From positions 310,001 through 374,000 of the forward strand of contig NZ_CABPRU010000002.1 of assembly GCF_902459705.1 (NCBI RefSeq): DNA of 64,000 nucleotides, written 5' to 3'. The notes beneath the pieces are model-generated. The model saw only the letters and a program-made list of their open reading frames with translations, made no database searches and was not told the DNA's origin. Each line of letters begins with the position of its first letter. Position 1 is the stretch's first letter. The translations under genes were made by a program, and so were the position numbers. Source of the DNA: Pandoraea terrigena. GTDB lineage: Bacteria > Pseudomonadota > Gammaproteobacteria > Burkholderiales > Burkholderiaceae. Below, in pieces: positions 49,119 to 61,488 of the stretch.

Positions 49119-50468
49119 TTAACGCACGAGGCACGGACGCTTGTTGTCGAATGTCCAGTTCGGAATCAGGTACTGCATCGCGACGCCGTCATCGCGCGCG
49201 CCGAGGCCGTGTTGCTGATACAGCGCATGCGCCTTCTCGACTTCGTCCATATCGAGTTCGACGCCGAGGCCCGGCACTTCCGGCACCTTCACCTTGCCGC
49301 CGGCGATCTGCAACGGATCGCGCGTGAGGCGCTGGCCGTCCTGCCAGATCCAGTGCGTGTCGATCGCCGTGATCTTGCCGGGCGCGGCCGCCGCGACGTG
49401 CGTGAACATCGCCAGTGACACGTCGAAGTGATTGTTCGAATGCGAGCCCCACGTCAGGCCCCAGTCATTGCACATCTGCGCCACGCGCACCGAGCCCTGC
49501 ATCGTCCAGAAGTGCGGATCGGCCAGCGGGATGTCGACGGATTGCAGTTGAATCGCGTGGCCCATCTGACGCCAGTCGGTCGCGATCATGTTGGTCGCCG
49601 TCGGCAGGCCGGTCGCGCGACGGAACTCGGCCATCACTTCGCGGCCCGAATAGCCGTTCTCGGCGCCGCACGGGTCTTCCGCGTAGGCGAGCACGTCATG
49701 CTTGTCACGGCACAGGCGGATCGCCTCGGCGAGGGACCACGCGCCGTTGGGATCGAGGGTCACACGCGCTTCCGGGAAGCACTCCGCAAGCGCCGTGGCC
49801 GCTTCCATCTCCGCATCGCCCGAGAGCACGCCCCCCTTGAGCTTGAAATCATTGAAGCCGTAGCGCGCCTTCGCGGCCTGCGCCAGACGCACCACCGCTT
49901 CCGGCGTCAGTGCGACTTCGGTACGCAGGCGCTCCCAGTCGTCGCGCCCGTTTGCGCCCGACGCGTACGGCAGGTCAGTCTTGGTCCGATCGCCGACGTA
50001 GAACAGATAACCGAGCATCTCGACCTCGTCGCGCTGCTGGCCTTCGCCGAGCAGGGCGGCGACCGGCACGCCAAGGTGCTGGCCGAGCAGGTCGAGCAGT
50101 GCCGCTTCGAGCGCGGTGACGGCGTGGATCGTCGTGCGCAGGTCGAAGGTCTGCAGGCCGCGACCGCCGACGTCGCGATCGGCGAATACCGTGCGCACGC
50201 GGTTCAGGATCGCTTGCAGGTTGCCGATCGATTGGCCGACGACGTAGGCGCGTGCATCGTCGATCGTCTTGCGGATGCGCTCGCCGCCGGGCACTTCGCC
50301 CACGCCAGTGTTCCCCGCGCTGTCCGTCAGGATCACGATGTTGCGCGTGAAAAACGGGCCGTGCGCGCCGGAGAGATTCATCAGCATGCTGTCGCGCCCG
50401 GCGACGGGGATGACGCGCAGTTCGGTGACGGTGGGTGTAGCGTTGACGTGAGTGAGCGTCGTAGACAT
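49119..50468 (-). CDS. gudD: Glucarate dehydratase
   Basis: A 449-residue enolase-superfamily enzyme dehydrating D-glucarate to 5-keto-4-deoxyglucarate. It has [13 protein letters not shown] near residue 205 (base lysine region), [14 protein letters not shown] (metal Asp) near 235, [14 protein letters not shown] near 300, and [25 protein letters not shown] with the catalytic His near 335. Length matches E. coli GudD (446). The ATG at 50468 is chosen by family start. It follows an MFS transporter gene by 320 bp; together they form a sugar-acid uptake and catabolism unit. Confidence 0.94.
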   Translation of the reverse strand: MSTTLTHVNATPTVTELRVIPVAGRDSMLMNLSGAHGPFFTRNIVILTDSAGNTGVGEVPGGERIRKTIDDARAYVVGQSIGNLQAILNRVRTVFADRDVGGRGLQTFDLRTTIHAVTALEAALLDLLGQHLGVPVAALLGEGQQRDEVEMLGYLFYVGDRTKTDLPYASGANGRDDWERLRTEVALTPEAVVRLAQAAKARYGFNDFKLKGGVLSGDAEMEAATALAECFPEARVTLDPNGAWSLAEAIRLCRDKHDVLAYAEDPCGAENGYSGREVMAEFRRATGLPTATNMIATDWRQMGHAIQLQSVDIPLADPHFWTMQGSVRVAQMCNDWGLTWGSHSNNHFDVSLAMFTHVAAAAPGKITAIDTHWIWQDGQRLTRDPLQIAGGKVKVPEVPGLGVELDMDEVEKAHALYQQHGLGARDDGVAMQYLIPNWTFDNKRPCLVR

Positions 50469-50789
50469 GAAAAAAGTACCAGAAGTTAAGGGAAACAGGC
50501 GAGCGGATGACGCCGATCGGTTGACGGTTCGCATTGAAGACCTTCACGCCATCGCGGCCGGCGGAACTTACGCCGGGACGTCCGTGCAAAGCCCCAGCCG
50601 CACCACACGTTGCCCTCCGTATCGACCGCGACACCCATCGGTGATCATCGCCTGCAACGCACCGTCCGGCGGGACGCGATGGACCGCTGGCGGCAGCTCG
50701 GGCGCCGCCTTCCCGCCTTCCCGAGGTTCGGCGAGTTCAGGCGCTTGCGCGGGTAACGTTGCGTGAGCGCCGCGATCTTGCCGCATGGA
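50469..50789. other. Gap between glucarate transporter and dehydratase genes
   Basis: About 320 bp on the minus-strand operon path. I see no gene with an RBS, no clear hairpin terminator and no conserved motif here. Confidence 0.5.
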
Positions 50790-52211
50790 TTACGCCGCCA
50801 GCTCGAAACGCTGGATCTTGCCGACGACGAACAAATAGCACACGATCGCAATCAGCGCATTCGCGCTCACGAAGACCAGTGCCGCCGCGAACGAGCCAGT
50901 GTCCTGCACGAGATAGCCGATAACGATCGGCGTCGTGATGCCCGCCGTGTTACCGAACGTATTGAAGAGCCCCGCGCACAGTCCGCTCGCCTGCTTCGGC
51001 GCCGTATCGGAGACAACAGCCCAGCCCAGCGCGCCAATGCCCTTGCCAAAGAATGCCGCCGCCATGATGCCGACCACGACCCACTGGTTGTCGACGTAGT
51101 TGCAGGCGATCATGCAGGTCGAAAGCAGCAGCCCGACGACGATCGGCACCTTGCGCGCGGTCGACGTGGAGAAACCGTGCTTCATCATCCGGTCCGACAC
51201 CACGCCGCCGAGCAAGCCGCCGAGGAAACCGGCGATCGCCGGGATCGACGAGACAAAGCCGGCCTTCAGAATCGACATGTGGCGTTCCTGCACAAGATAG
51301 ATCGGAAACCACGTCAGGAAGAAGTACGTCAGCGTCGTGATGCAGTACTGCGCGACAAACACACCGAGCATCATGCGGCTCTTGAGCAGTTGCGCGAAGA
51401 TCTTGCGGCTCTGCGCACCGTCCGTCGAACCCGCCATCGCGGCGCGGCGCTGCGCGGCGACCTGCCTGTCCTCGAGGTCGATCATCGCGCCGTGATCCGC
51501 AATGAAACGGACTTCCGCGTCGTTCGCGAGCGGATGCTGGCGCGGCGCATAAATGGTTTTGAGCCAGACGCCGGTGAGCGCGATGCCCAGCGCGCCCATC
51601 ACGTAGAACACGTACTGCCAACCGTAGGCATGCGTGATCCAGCCCATGAGCGGCGTGAACAGCACGGCGGCGAAATATTGCGACGAATTGAAGATCGCCG
51701 ACGCCGTGCCGCGCTCGGCCGTCGGAAACCACGTGGCGGTCATGCGCGAGTTGCCCGGGAATGCGGGCGCCTCGGCCGCGCCCACGAGAAAGCGCAGCGC
51801 GAACAGCGTGATGATCGCCATCGCGACCGGCAGGCCCGCGACCAGGCCCTGCAGCGCCGTCACCAGCGACCAGAAGAAGATACTGCAGGCATACACCCGC
51901 TTGGTGCCGAAGCGGTCGAGCAGCCAGCCGCCGGGAATCTGCGAGGCGACATAGGCCCACGCGAACGACGAGAACAGATAGCCCATCGCGACCGGCGAAA
52001 TGCCAAGGTGGTGCTGGATGGCCGTGCCCGTAATGGAGAGCGTTCCGCGATCGGCATAGTTGACCGTCGTGATCAGGAAGAGCATGAAAACGACCAGGTA
52101 CCGCGCCTTGCTGCGCCCCGCATAGGCGCTGTCGACGCCGCCGGCGGTGGTAGCCGCCGCGCCAAGCGCCCCATCTCGGGCAAGGGATGCCCGGGTAATG
52201 CCATTCTCCAT
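50790..52211 (-). CDS. gudP: MFS transporter, glucarate/galactarate type
   Basis: A 473-residue anion:cation symporter of the MFS with about twelve helices. The loop motifs ADRGTLSITGTAI near helix 1 and GGWLLDRFGTKRVYACSIF near helix 2-3 are typical of the ACS/GudP-ExuT family. It lies upstream of gudD on the same strand, so glucarate transport is inferred. Three ATGs are possible (52256, 52226, 52211); 52211 has GGAG 6 bp upstream and is preferred. Confidence 0.85.
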   Translation of the reverse strand: MENGITRASLARDGALGAAATTAGGVDSAYAGRSKARYLVVFMLFLITTVNYADRGTLSITGTAIQHHLGISPVAMGYLFSSFAWAYVASQIPGGWLLDRFGTKRVYACSIFFWSLVTALQGLVAGLPVAMAIITLFALRFLVGAAEAPAFPGNSRMTATWFPTAERGTASAIFNSSQYFAAVLFTPLMGWITHAYGWQYVFYVMGALGIALTGVWLKTIYAPRQHPLANDAEVRFIADHGAMIDLEDRQVAAQRRAAMAGSTDGAQSRKIFAQLLKSRMMLGVFVAQYCITTLTYFFLTWFPIYLVQERHMSILKAGFVSSIPAIAGFLGGLLGGVVSDRMMKHGFSTSTARKVPIVVGLLLSTCMIACNYVDNQWVVVGIMAAAFFGKGIGALGWAVVSDTAPKQASGLCAGLFNTFGNTAGITTPIVIGYLVQDTGSFAAALVFVSANALIAIVCYLFVVGKIQRFELAA

Positions 52212-52270
52212 GTTTGTCTCCGACATGTTGTCTGATGTCCTATGTGTTGGGAGCATAAATTAGCCACAAC

Positions 52271-52318
52271 AACCCGAAAATTCGGGTTTTCCCGAGATTT
52301 ATACATATGACGTCATAT
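52271..52318. promoter_or_regulatory. Two palindromes upstream of gudP
   Basis: AACCCGAAAATTCGGGTT (52271-52288, 8-bp arms) and ATATGACGTCATAT (52305-52318, perfect 14-bp palindrome) lie 32 bp centre to centre in the gap between gudP and the divergent gene at 52508. Such paired sites are typical for regulators of sugar-acid genes such as GntR-type proteins. No regulator gene adjoins. Confidence 0.5.
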
Positions 52319-52507
52319 ATCTTTGGGCGCGTTAATTGCGTTCACTTGGTCGATCGAATGGCGCGAGGGAGGACGATGCGAGCACCGCTGCGAACGTCGA
52401 TCCGGTCTTGTCGACGGTTCGCCTCGACGCGGCGGTGATCGGACGGATTGCCGAACCCTGGCGAACGCGCGCATGATGGCGCGTTTGCTGCACCGATGCC
52501 ACCTGCC

Positions 52508-52900
52508 ATGCCCGACTACCTGGACACCACAACCCTGATCGATCTTGCACGGCGCGCCGAAGTCAGCGAGCCCGGTCCGTGTGCGTGCACGAAAACGCCG
52601 CTCGACGGCTGGCAATCCCAGCCCATTTCCCTCGACGAAACGCAGTTGCGAGAGATTGGCACCTTGCTCGCGGAAAGCGATCCGGAACCCACCTTTGCCG
52701 AATACCTGCCCGGCAAGACGACGTATTGGTCAGACAATGCGCCGGTCGCCCCGCGCTATTTCCCGTATAACCGCTGTAGTGTGTGGGAATGCGTCTCGTG
52801 CGCACGGCTATATCTGCGCTACACGGAGGGCGGTGGCTATTTCGTCGACCGACGCATCCGCGCGTTGCGCCTGGCCTTGATCGAAGACATCCCGCTTTGA
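52508..52900 (+). CDS. Hypothetical small protein with conserved cysteines
   Basis: A 130-residue protein of unrecognised family. Features: an acidic N-terminus, GPCACTKTPLDGW near residue 23, and NRCSVWECVSCARLYLRYTEGGGYFVDRRIRALRL in the C-terminal half. Cys-x4-Cys-x2-Cys spacing suggests a metal site with the earlier CxC. The start is uncertain (52496 or 52508), with no clear SD. Function unknown. Confidence 0.6.
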   Translation: MPDYLDTTTLIDLARRAEVSEPGPCACTKTPLDGWQSQPISLDETQLREIGTLLAESDPEPTFAEYLPGKTTYWSDNAPVAPRYFPYNRCSVWECVSCARLYLRYTEGGGYFVDRRIRALRLALIEDIPL

Positions 52901-52935
52901 GCGGCGCCAGCGCTGGCCCGCGACTGCCTTCATCC

Positions 52936-53703
52936 TCAGCCGTTGTTCATTGTCTGGCTCGACGCGTCAGCGCGGCGCCACTGACCTGATTGCGGGCAGA
53001 CGCCGACCCTAGCATCCTCTCGCCGCACTTGCTCTTCATTCACCGTCATCGAGGCCACCGGGTCAACGTCGAAAACGACGTCGAGCGCCCGTGCGACATG
53101 GGGATCCTCGATGGGAAGCTCCCACGTCAGGAATACCTGCGTGCCATCTTCATCGGCGGGAAAGTCGCCCGCATCGAAGACAGGGTTGCCGCGTCGAATC
53201 ACGCCATGCGGCTGGCAGGTATCGAATATCAGCACTGTCCCCCGCTTCAGCGGGATTCGAAGGCCCAGTGCCGGGAAATGGACGTCCTGTCCCTTGTCGT
53301 CGCTCAGGAACAAATTACAGAACGCCGCGCCGCCATATTGTTCTCCGTCGTGGTGATACCTCGCGCCGCGGCAGGCCATGAGCGCCACGTCGTTCGCTGC
53401 GAGCGGCCCGGGCAATCCCAGTGCGCGCGTCCAATCGGACACGGCCTGCACGTATTGCGAGTAGTCCGGCCAGCGCGTGCGCGCGCGTGCCAGCGGCATC
53501 ACCTCGACATCGCCCGCGTCCAGCGTCATGCGCAACGATATCTCCCGCGCCCAATCGGCGAGCAGCGGCACCGGCAGCTCGGGCACGTCGACATTGCCTG
53601 ACAGCACAACGTCGCTCACGCGCCGGCTGCGGATGGCGTCGCCACTCCAGAAATAGGACGTGAGGCGGTCTTGGCCGTGAGGTTGGGGAGAATTTGGGCG
53701 CAT
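52936..53703 (-). CDS. 2OG-Fe(II) oxygenase-like protein
   Basis: A 255-residue protein. ARYHHDGEQYGG (about residue 140) supplies a candidate HxD iron motif, and CQPHGVIRRG about 60 residues later the distal His and the 2-oxoglutarate-binding Arg, the order seen in dioxygenases of this fold. Its family and substrate are not identified. The ATG at 53703 is preferred over a longer frame adding 30 residues. It lies 215 bp beyond the katG stop in the same direction. Confidence 0.6.
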   Translation of the reverse strand: MRPNSPQPHGQDRLTSYFWSGDAIRSRRVSDVVLSGNVDVPELPVPLLADWAREISLRMTLDAGDVEVMPLARARTRWPDYSQYVQAVSDWTRALGLPGPLAANDVALMACRGARYHHDGEQYGGAAFCNLFLSDDKGQDVHFPALGLRIPLKRGTVLIFDTCQPHGVIRRGNPVFDAGDFPADEDGTQVFLTWELPIEDPHVARALDVVFDVDPVASMTVNEEQVRREDARVGVCPQSGQWRRADASSQTMNNG

Positions 53704-53874
53704 GGGTAGCAGTGTAATGCGGCGGCCGTGATCGCTAGCCCAACGTGCCGGCGAAGGTCTTCCGCCGTACCGACCCCGTCGGTCGATCCGCAATCAACGA
53801 GCAAGTGGGTGCCCGTCGCCGGATTTTCAGGGACGCGTGATTTGACCGAAAGTTGTGGGTGACACCCAGACGGT

Positions 53875-53901
53875 CCTCGCAGCCGTGTCCCGGCTGCGAG
53901 G
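53875..53901 (-). terminator. Hairpin downstream of katG
   Basis: CCTCGCAGCCG (53875-53885) and CGGCTGCGAGG (53891-53901) form a perfect 11-bp stem with a 5-nt loop, 17 bp past the katG stop. No T-run follows on the minus strand, so Rho-dependent or only RNA-stabilising action is possible. Confidence 0.5.
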
Positions 53902-53917
53902 GATGCTGCATCGAAAA

Positions 53918-56464
<2,547 letters not shown>

Positions 56465-57388
56465 TTACGACTGGCCGTGAGGTTTGAGCACCGTTGCCAT
56501 GTATTGCATCGCAAAGTCGACGAATGCCTTCACCCGGACCGGCATTCTTCGCTGCGCCGGATAAACGATCTGCGCGGCCCACGGCTTGGCATGCCACTTT
56601 GGCAGCAGTCGGACCATGCGCCCCGAGAGCAGATCTTCCTCGACGAACCACTCAGGCAGCACGGCGACGCCAAGTCCCAGCCGAACCGCTTCACGGATAC
56701 TCGCCCCACCTTCAGTAACAAACACCGGCTCAATCTCCAGCGAGTAACCCGCCGCGCCGGAGCGCAACGTTACATTCCTTGGGCCACCGAATTGACTTCC
56801 GGACAGGGCGACCCAAGGGAAGCGGGCGAGATCCTCAGGCGCACTCGGTTTCCCATGGTCCTTAAGAAGTGACGCAGCGCCGACGACACAGCGCCTTATC
56901 TCGCCCAGCGAGCGAGACACGACGCGCTCGTCACTGAGTGCGCCGGCGAGGATGCCCGCATCGCAACCCTCCTCGATCATGTGCAAAGGCCGATTCGAAT
57001 AGCCGAGCTCCACGCGCACAGCCGGGTTCGCCTGAATAAAACTGCTGATGAGGCGACTGACGACCGATTGGCCAAAATCGATGGTGGAGAAGACGCGGAT
57101 CTGTCCGCTCAACGCTGCCTGATCACTTCGCAACCGGTTCTCGCATTCCTCGGCCATCGACAGCAATGCCTGCGCATCGGTGAGTATTTGCGCGCCCGTA
57201 TCGGTGAGGCTCATGCGATGCGTGTCCCGGCGCAGGAGCGCCGTGCCGGACTGCGCTTCGAGCGCCTGCAGTTGCCGGCTTAGCGTCGGTTGACTTAGCC
57301 GGAGCTTTCTTGCGGCCGCCGAGATGCTGCCACTGTCAACGATGGCGATGAACGCGCGAAGGAGATCAAGATTGTCGAAGGTGCTCAT
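56465..57388 (-). CDS. LysR-family transcriptional regulator
   Basis: A 307-residue LTTR: N-terminal winged helix (LDLLRAFIAIVDSGSISAAARKLRLSQPTLSRQLQALEAQSG) and C-terminal effector domain (IRVFSTIDFGQSVVSRLISSFIQANPAVRVELGYSNRPL). It diverges from an SDR gene, which is the usual LTTR target arrangement. The effector is unknown. Confidence 0.95.
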   Translation of the reverse strand: MSTFDNLDLLRAFIAIVDSGSISAAARKLRLSQPTLSRQLQALEAQSGTALLRRDTHRMSLTDTGAQILTDAQALLSMAEECENRLRSDQAALSGQIRVFSTIDFGQSVVSRLISSFIQANPAVRVELGYSNRPLHMIEEGCDAGILAGALSDERVVSRSLGEIRRCVVGAASLLKDHGKPSAPEDLARFPWVALSGSQFGGPRNVTLRSGAAGYSLEIEPVFVTEGGASIREAVRLGLGVAVLPEWFVEEDLLSGRMVRLLPKWHAKPWAAQIVYPAQRRMPVRVKAFVDFAMQYMATVLKPHGQS

Positions 57389-57496
57389 GCAGAAAAAGCA
57401 TAGCCGATATTCAGGTCATGCAGCTACCGTTTCACCTGCAATCTCACGAAAATGCACTCATCGCAGTCACCCAACCCCGTTCAAAGGAAATTTGTC

Positions 57497-58258
57497 ATGA
57501 GTACCCAAGCCAACAACGCACAAGCCGCAAAGGTCGCTATCGTCACTGGGGCCTCCCGTGGAATCGGTGCATCGATCGCGCAACGCCTTGCCGCAGACGG
57601 CATCGCAGTCGTCGTCAACTATGCCGGGCGCGAAGCGGACGCAATGGCCGTCGTCGAATCGATTCAAGCCTCGGGCGGGCGCGCTGCGGCGGTTCGCGCC
57701 GACGTGACAGTGCCCGCTCAGGTCGCTGCGATGTTCGACACGGCTGTCACCTTATTCGGGGGGGTGGACATTCTCGTGAACAACGCCGGGATCATGCAGC
57801 CTGGCCTCGTCTCTCTCGTCGATACGGACGACACCCTGTTCGACCGACTCGTCTCCATCAACCTCAAAGGCACGTTCAACACCTTGCGGGCGGCTTGCAG
57901 AAAACTGCGCGCGGGCGGCCGCATCGTCAACTTCTCGAGCAGCATGAATGGCCTCTCGCAGCCCGGCTATTCGGTTTACGCGGCGACGAAAGCCGCCGTC
58001 GAGACGATGACGAACATTCTCGCCAAGGAGTTGCGCGGGCGGAACATTACCGTGAACGCCGTCGCACCGGGGCCGACCGCCACGGCGCTTTTCCTCAAGG
58101 ACAAGACGCCTGAGCAGATCGAGCACATCGCCAAAGCGGCGCCCATGGGGCGCCTGGGCAAGCCGGAAGACATCTCGGAAGTGGTCGCCTTCCTCGTCAG
58201 CCACGCGGCGAGTTGGATTGACGGGCAGACCCTCCGCGTCAACGGCGGAATTATCTGA
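57497..58258 (+). CDS. Short-chain dehydrogenase/reductase
   Basis: A 253-residue SDR with the cofactor motif VTGASRGIGASIAQRL, NNAGIMQPG, catalytic Ser in NFSSSMNGLS and YSVYAATKAAVE (Tyr-x3-Lys), and C-terminal VNGGII. A classical SDR; substrate unknown. It has AAAGGAAA before the ATG. It lies 108 bp from the divergent LysR gene and upstream of a second SDR. Confidence 0.95.
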   Translation: MSTQANNAQAAKVAIVTGASRGIGASIAQRLAADGIAVVVNYAGREADAMAVVESIQASGGRAAAVRADVTVPAQVAAMFDTAVTLFGGVDILVNNAGIMQPGLVSLVDTDDTLFDRLVSINLKGTFNTLRAACRKLRAGGRIVNFSSSMNGLSQPGYSVYAATKAAVETMTNILAKELRGRNITVNAVAPGPTATALFLKDKTPEQIEHIAKAAPMGRLGKPEDISEVVAFLVSHAASWIDGQTLRVNGGII

Positions 58259-58290
58259 CCGACGACACCCCTCTGGACAAGGAGATCAAC

Positions 58291-59187
58291 ATGAAACAAG
58301 TCATTGTCGTAACCGGCGCGTCGAGCGGATTTGGGCGCCTGGCTGCCGAAGCGCTCGCACGGGCGGGCCACACGGTGTATGCAACGATGCGCTCAACCGA
58401 CGGTCGCAACGCATCCACCGTCGCCGAAATGGAGCACTTCGCCCGCACCTGGGCGGCGGATCTTCGGACCGCCGAACTGGATGTCTCGTCGCAAGTCTCG
58501 GTCGACAAGGGTATCGCGCGGATCATCGACACGGCAGGATGCATCGATGTCATCGTCCATAACGCTGGTCACATGGCGTTCGGCCCAGCCGAGGCGTTCA
58601 CACCCGAGCAGTTCGCCCAGTTGTATGACACGAACGTCGTGGGTACCCAACGCGTCAATCGGGCGGTCCTGCCGCACATGCGAGCGCAGAAGCGGGGGCT
58701 CGTACTGTGGGTCTCGAGCAGCAGTTCCGCTGGAGGCACTCCGCCTTACCTCGCGCCGTACTTCGCAGCGAAGGCCGCCATGGATGCGATCGCGGTCCAG
58801 TATGCGCGAGAGCTCTCGCCGTGGGGCATCGAAACGTCGATTATCGTCCCTGGCGCCTTCACGGCAGGCACGAACCACTTCGCGCATGCTGGTCGTCCCG
58901 AAGATCAGAGCGTACTCGATCAGTACGAAAGCGGGCCCGCCGAGGGGCTGGGCGAGCGCATCCAGCAGGCGTTCGCGGCCATTGTGCCGGCCGATGCCGA
59001 CGCGAGTCTCGTGGCCCAGGCTATCCTCGATGCAATCAACGCACCGTTTGGGCGGCGACCGTTCCGCGTCCACATTGATCCCGCGCAGGACGGCGCGGAT
59101 GTAGGGTTCGCCGTCCTCGACCGTCTCAGAGCCGAAATGCTGCATCGGGTAGGCATGGCCGAACTGCTCCGGCCGCGCGTCTGGTAA
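58291..59187 (+). CDS. Short-chain dehydrogenase/reductase (second)
   Basis: A 298-residue [19 protein letters not shown] cofactor motif, [12 protein letters not shown] (NAG), catalytic [24 protein letters not shown] (Ser, Tyr-x3-Lys). It is somewhat longer than classical SDRs because of the C-terminal part. Starts 32 bp after the first SDR with AAGGAGA upstream. Substrate unknown. Confidence 0.94.
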   Translation: MKQVIVVTGASSGFGRLAAEALARAGHTVYATMRSTDGRNASTVAEMEHFARTWAADLRTAELDVSSQVSVDKGIARIIDTAGCIDVIVHNAGHMAFGPAEAFTPEQFAQLYDTNVVGTQRVNRAVLPHMRAQKRGLVLWVSSSSSAGGTPPYLAPYFAAKAAMDAIAVQYARELSPWGIETSIIVPGAFTAGTNHFAHAGRPEDQSVLDQYESGPAEGLGERIQQAFAAIVPADADASLVAQAILDAINAPFGRRPFRVHIDPAQDGADVGFAVLDRLRAEMLHRVGMAELLRPRVW

Positions 59188-59224
59188 CCGACATGTCTAT
59201 GTCACGCTTGTCAGGAGAGCGCAA

Positions 59225-60238
59225 ATGAACGCACGAGTTCTGGGCAGGAATGGCCCGACCGTATCCGCCATCGGGCTAGGTTGCATGGGCATGTCCGATC
59301 TGTATGGCCCGGCCGATCATAGCGAAAGCATAGCGACACTGCACGCCGCGATTGAAGCGGGAGTTACGCTGCTCGACACAGGAGACTTCTACGGCATGGG
59401 TCACAACGAGCGGCTCATCCGCGAAGCGCTATCGGCGCTACCGCCGTCACGGCGCGACGCGGCGCACATTAGCGTCAAGTTCGGGGCGATGCGAGATCCT
59501 GCCGGTGGCTGGAACGGATACGACGCTCGCCCGAAAGCCGTGCGGAATTTTGTCGCCTATTCTCTGCAAAGGCTAGGGGTCGACCACATCGACATTTATC
59601 GACCGGCACGGCTTGATCCCGATGTTCCGATCGAGGACACCGTTGGGGCCATCGCGGATCTGGTCAAAGCAGGCTATGTTCGGCACATCGGCTTGTCTGA
59701 ACTCGGCGCGGATTCGATCCGACGCGCCGCAAGCGTTCATCCGATCAGCGACCTGCAGATCGAATACTCGCTGATATCACGCGGCATCGAAGACGAGATC
59801 CTGCCTACCTGCCGCTCGCTCGGCATTGGCATCACCGCCTATGGTGTGCTGTCCCGGGGACTCATCAGCGGTCACTGGCAAGCTGGCGCCAGGCAGCGCG
59901 ATTTTCGCGCAATCAGTCCCCGATTCCAGGGTGACAACGTTTCTCACAATCTGGCCTTGGTCGAAGCCCTGCGCAATGTGGCGGTCCGCAAAGGTGTGAC
60001 CGTCGCCCAGCTCGCGATTGCGTGGGTTGCCGCGCAAGGTTTGGACGTTGTGCCGCTCGTGGGCGCCCGAACGCGTCAGCGACTTGACGAGGCCCTCGGT
60101 TCGGTGGACCGCCAACTCACCGATGATGACCTCGTCGAAATCGAGCAGGCGATACCGAGAGACGCTGCGGCAGGAGAACGTTATGCGTCGGCGCTTCTCG
60201 CTGAGCTAGATAGTGAAAAACGGGCGGCAGGGCACTAG
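59225..60238 (+). CDS. Aldo/keto reductase family protein
   Basis: A 337-residue (beta/alpha)8 barrel protein. The catalytic Asp and Tyr are in [14 protein letters not shown] and the Lys in ISVKFGAM. The usual His partner sits in a segment that here reads [11 protein letters not shown], with Ala at the expected His position. NADPH-binding residues lie in [17 protein letters not shown]. It follows the two SDRs in the same direction, apparently one oxidoreductase operon. Confidence 0.92.
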   Translation: MNARVLGRNGPTVSAIGLGCMGMSDLYGPADHSESIATLHAAIEAGVTLLDTGDFYGMGHNERLIREALSALPPSRRDAAHISVKFGAMRDPAGGWNGYDARPKAVRNFVAYSLQRLGVDHIDIYRPARLDPDVPIEDTVGAIADLVKAGYVRHIGLSELGADSIRRAASVHPISDLQIEYSLISRGIEDEILPTCRSLGIGITAYGVLSRGLISGHWQAGARQRDFRAISPRFQGDNVSHNLALVEALRNVAVRKGVTVAQLAIAWVAAQGLDVVPLVGARTRQRLDEALGSVDRQLTDDDLVEIEQAIPRDAAAGERYASALLAELDSEKRAAGH

Positions 60239-60438
60239 TCGGTGCTGCGGGGCGGCACCCCGCGTAGCGCTTTGATTGCTGTCATGAGCGACGGAAGCGC
60301 CATGGCCGGAAGTCATGTCCACCGGCAACCTGCGGACGAGACGCTCGGCGGAATTGATCGGGACGGAGGATAGCGAAGGAACGGCAATCTGGCGATCATG
60401 GGATACTACGCGCCCTATCGGTCGCCAACACCATCGTG

Positions 60439-60993
60439 ATGATTCGCATCCTCGCATTATCGGGCAGTCTGCGCGCCGCGTCGTCCAACGCTTGCGCACT
60501 GTCTGCGGCTGCCTTGCTGGTCCCGCCTGGTGTCACGATCGAGGCCTATGATGAGATTGGCGAACTGCCCCATTTCAATCCGGATCTCGAAGCTAACCTT
60601 CCCGTACGCATCGTTGATCTACGCGCCCGAGTTGGTCAAGCCGACGCCCTTCTGATCGCTTGTCCGGAATACGCGCGAGGGATTCCGGGATCCTTCAAGA
60701 ACCTGTTGGATTGGCTGGTAGGAAGCCTCGAGTTCCCGGGAAAGCCCGTCGCGATGATCAACACCTCGCCTCGAGCATCTGACGCTCAAGCGGCGTTGAA
60801 GCTGGTGCTCGAAACGATGTCCGCCACGCTTGTTCAGGACGCTTGCATCACGCTGCAACGGCTCGGCAAGCAGACTGATCCGGTCACCATAGCGAATGAT
60901 CCCGTGAGCGGGGAAGCGCTGCGCCACGCCCTTACAGCGCTCGTCGACCATATCGCGACGACATCGTCTGAGTGTCGAGAGACGTTGCCATAG
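60439..60993 (+). CDS. NADPH-dependent FMN reductase
   Basis: A 184-residue flavodoxin-like reductase. ILALSGSLRAASSNACAL binds the FMN phosphate; PEYARGIPGSFKNLLDWLVG is the second flavin loop of this family. It reduces FMN, quinones or metals depending on member. Start ATG 60439; a GTG one codon upstream is also possible. A 200-bp gap separates it from the aldo/keto reductase. Confidence 0.93.
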   Translation: MIRILALSGSLRAASSNACALSAAALLVPPGVTIEAYDEIGELPHFNPDLEANLPVRIVDLRARVGQADALLIACPEYARGIPGSFKNLLDWLVGSLEFPGKPVAMINTSPRASDAQAALKLVLETMSATLVQDACITLQRLGKQTDPVTIANDPVSGEALRHALTALVDHIATTSSECRETLP

Positions 60994-61139
60994 CGCACGA
61001 CGTTGTGCGAGCCGACTTGCCAGGGTTGCGTCGGCACGCATTACATTTGCTCAGCGCGCGCAGACAAGCGCGTTTCGACTGAGCAAAATTTCAGCGGCCA
61101 GTCAGATGATCGCAGTCAAACGCTTCTGCCTGAAAGCCG

Positions 61140-61158
61140 AGTGGTACCGGGGACCGGA
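61140..61158. repeat. 19-bp duplicate of the tRNA-Leu 3' end (att-like), distal copy
   Basis: agtggtaccggggaccgga is identical to 63015-63033, which covers the CCA end, discriminator and acceptor arm of the tRNA-Leu gene. Genomic islands leave such direct repeats when integrated at tRNA 3' ends. No integrase gene is present between the copies. Confidence 0.75.
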
Positions 61159-61455
61159 ATCCTGTGTTCAATGAAATCAATGCTCGCTAGGTAATCGATG
61201 CAGAAACGGTACGGAAATACCAGAGTCCGTTACCAATTCTGTTGATCGAACCGGGCGACCGCGTCCGCCCCTTCCCCGCCGTCCGGGCCTTGTGTGCCAA
61301 GGCCTCCTCCCTTCACATGAGCGCCCCATCCGGTGGGTTGGCTTTTGCGGGGGACGATGCCCCTGCTGGCATTCGCCTGGCCGAAATCTGGTTCGCAAAG
61401 TCGAGTCACGTTGTGGAACCTGGAGCAGTTTGCACCGCCATCAATGTGATGTATC

Positions 61456-61482
61456 ATGAAACACGAAACATGAAACATGAGG
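61456..61482. repeat. 7-bp tandem repeats before the methyltransferase gene
   Basis: ATGAAAC, ACGAAAC, ATGAAAC and then ATGAGG follow each other (61456-61482) just before the methyltransferase start at 61489. They may form an operator of the downstream GntR-type regulator or simply be repeats. Confidence 0.5.
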
Positions 61483-61488
61483 TGGCAG

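Larger units (their letters stand above)
60994..61488. other. Gene-free stretch with hairpin and att-like copy
   Basis: About 495 bp with no convincing gene. It holds a hairpin TTTGCTCAG (61046-61054)/CTGAGCAAA (61079-61087), a second copy of the tRNA-Leu 3' end (61140-61158), and three 7-bp tandem repeats just before the methyltransferase gene. Confidence 0.6.
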
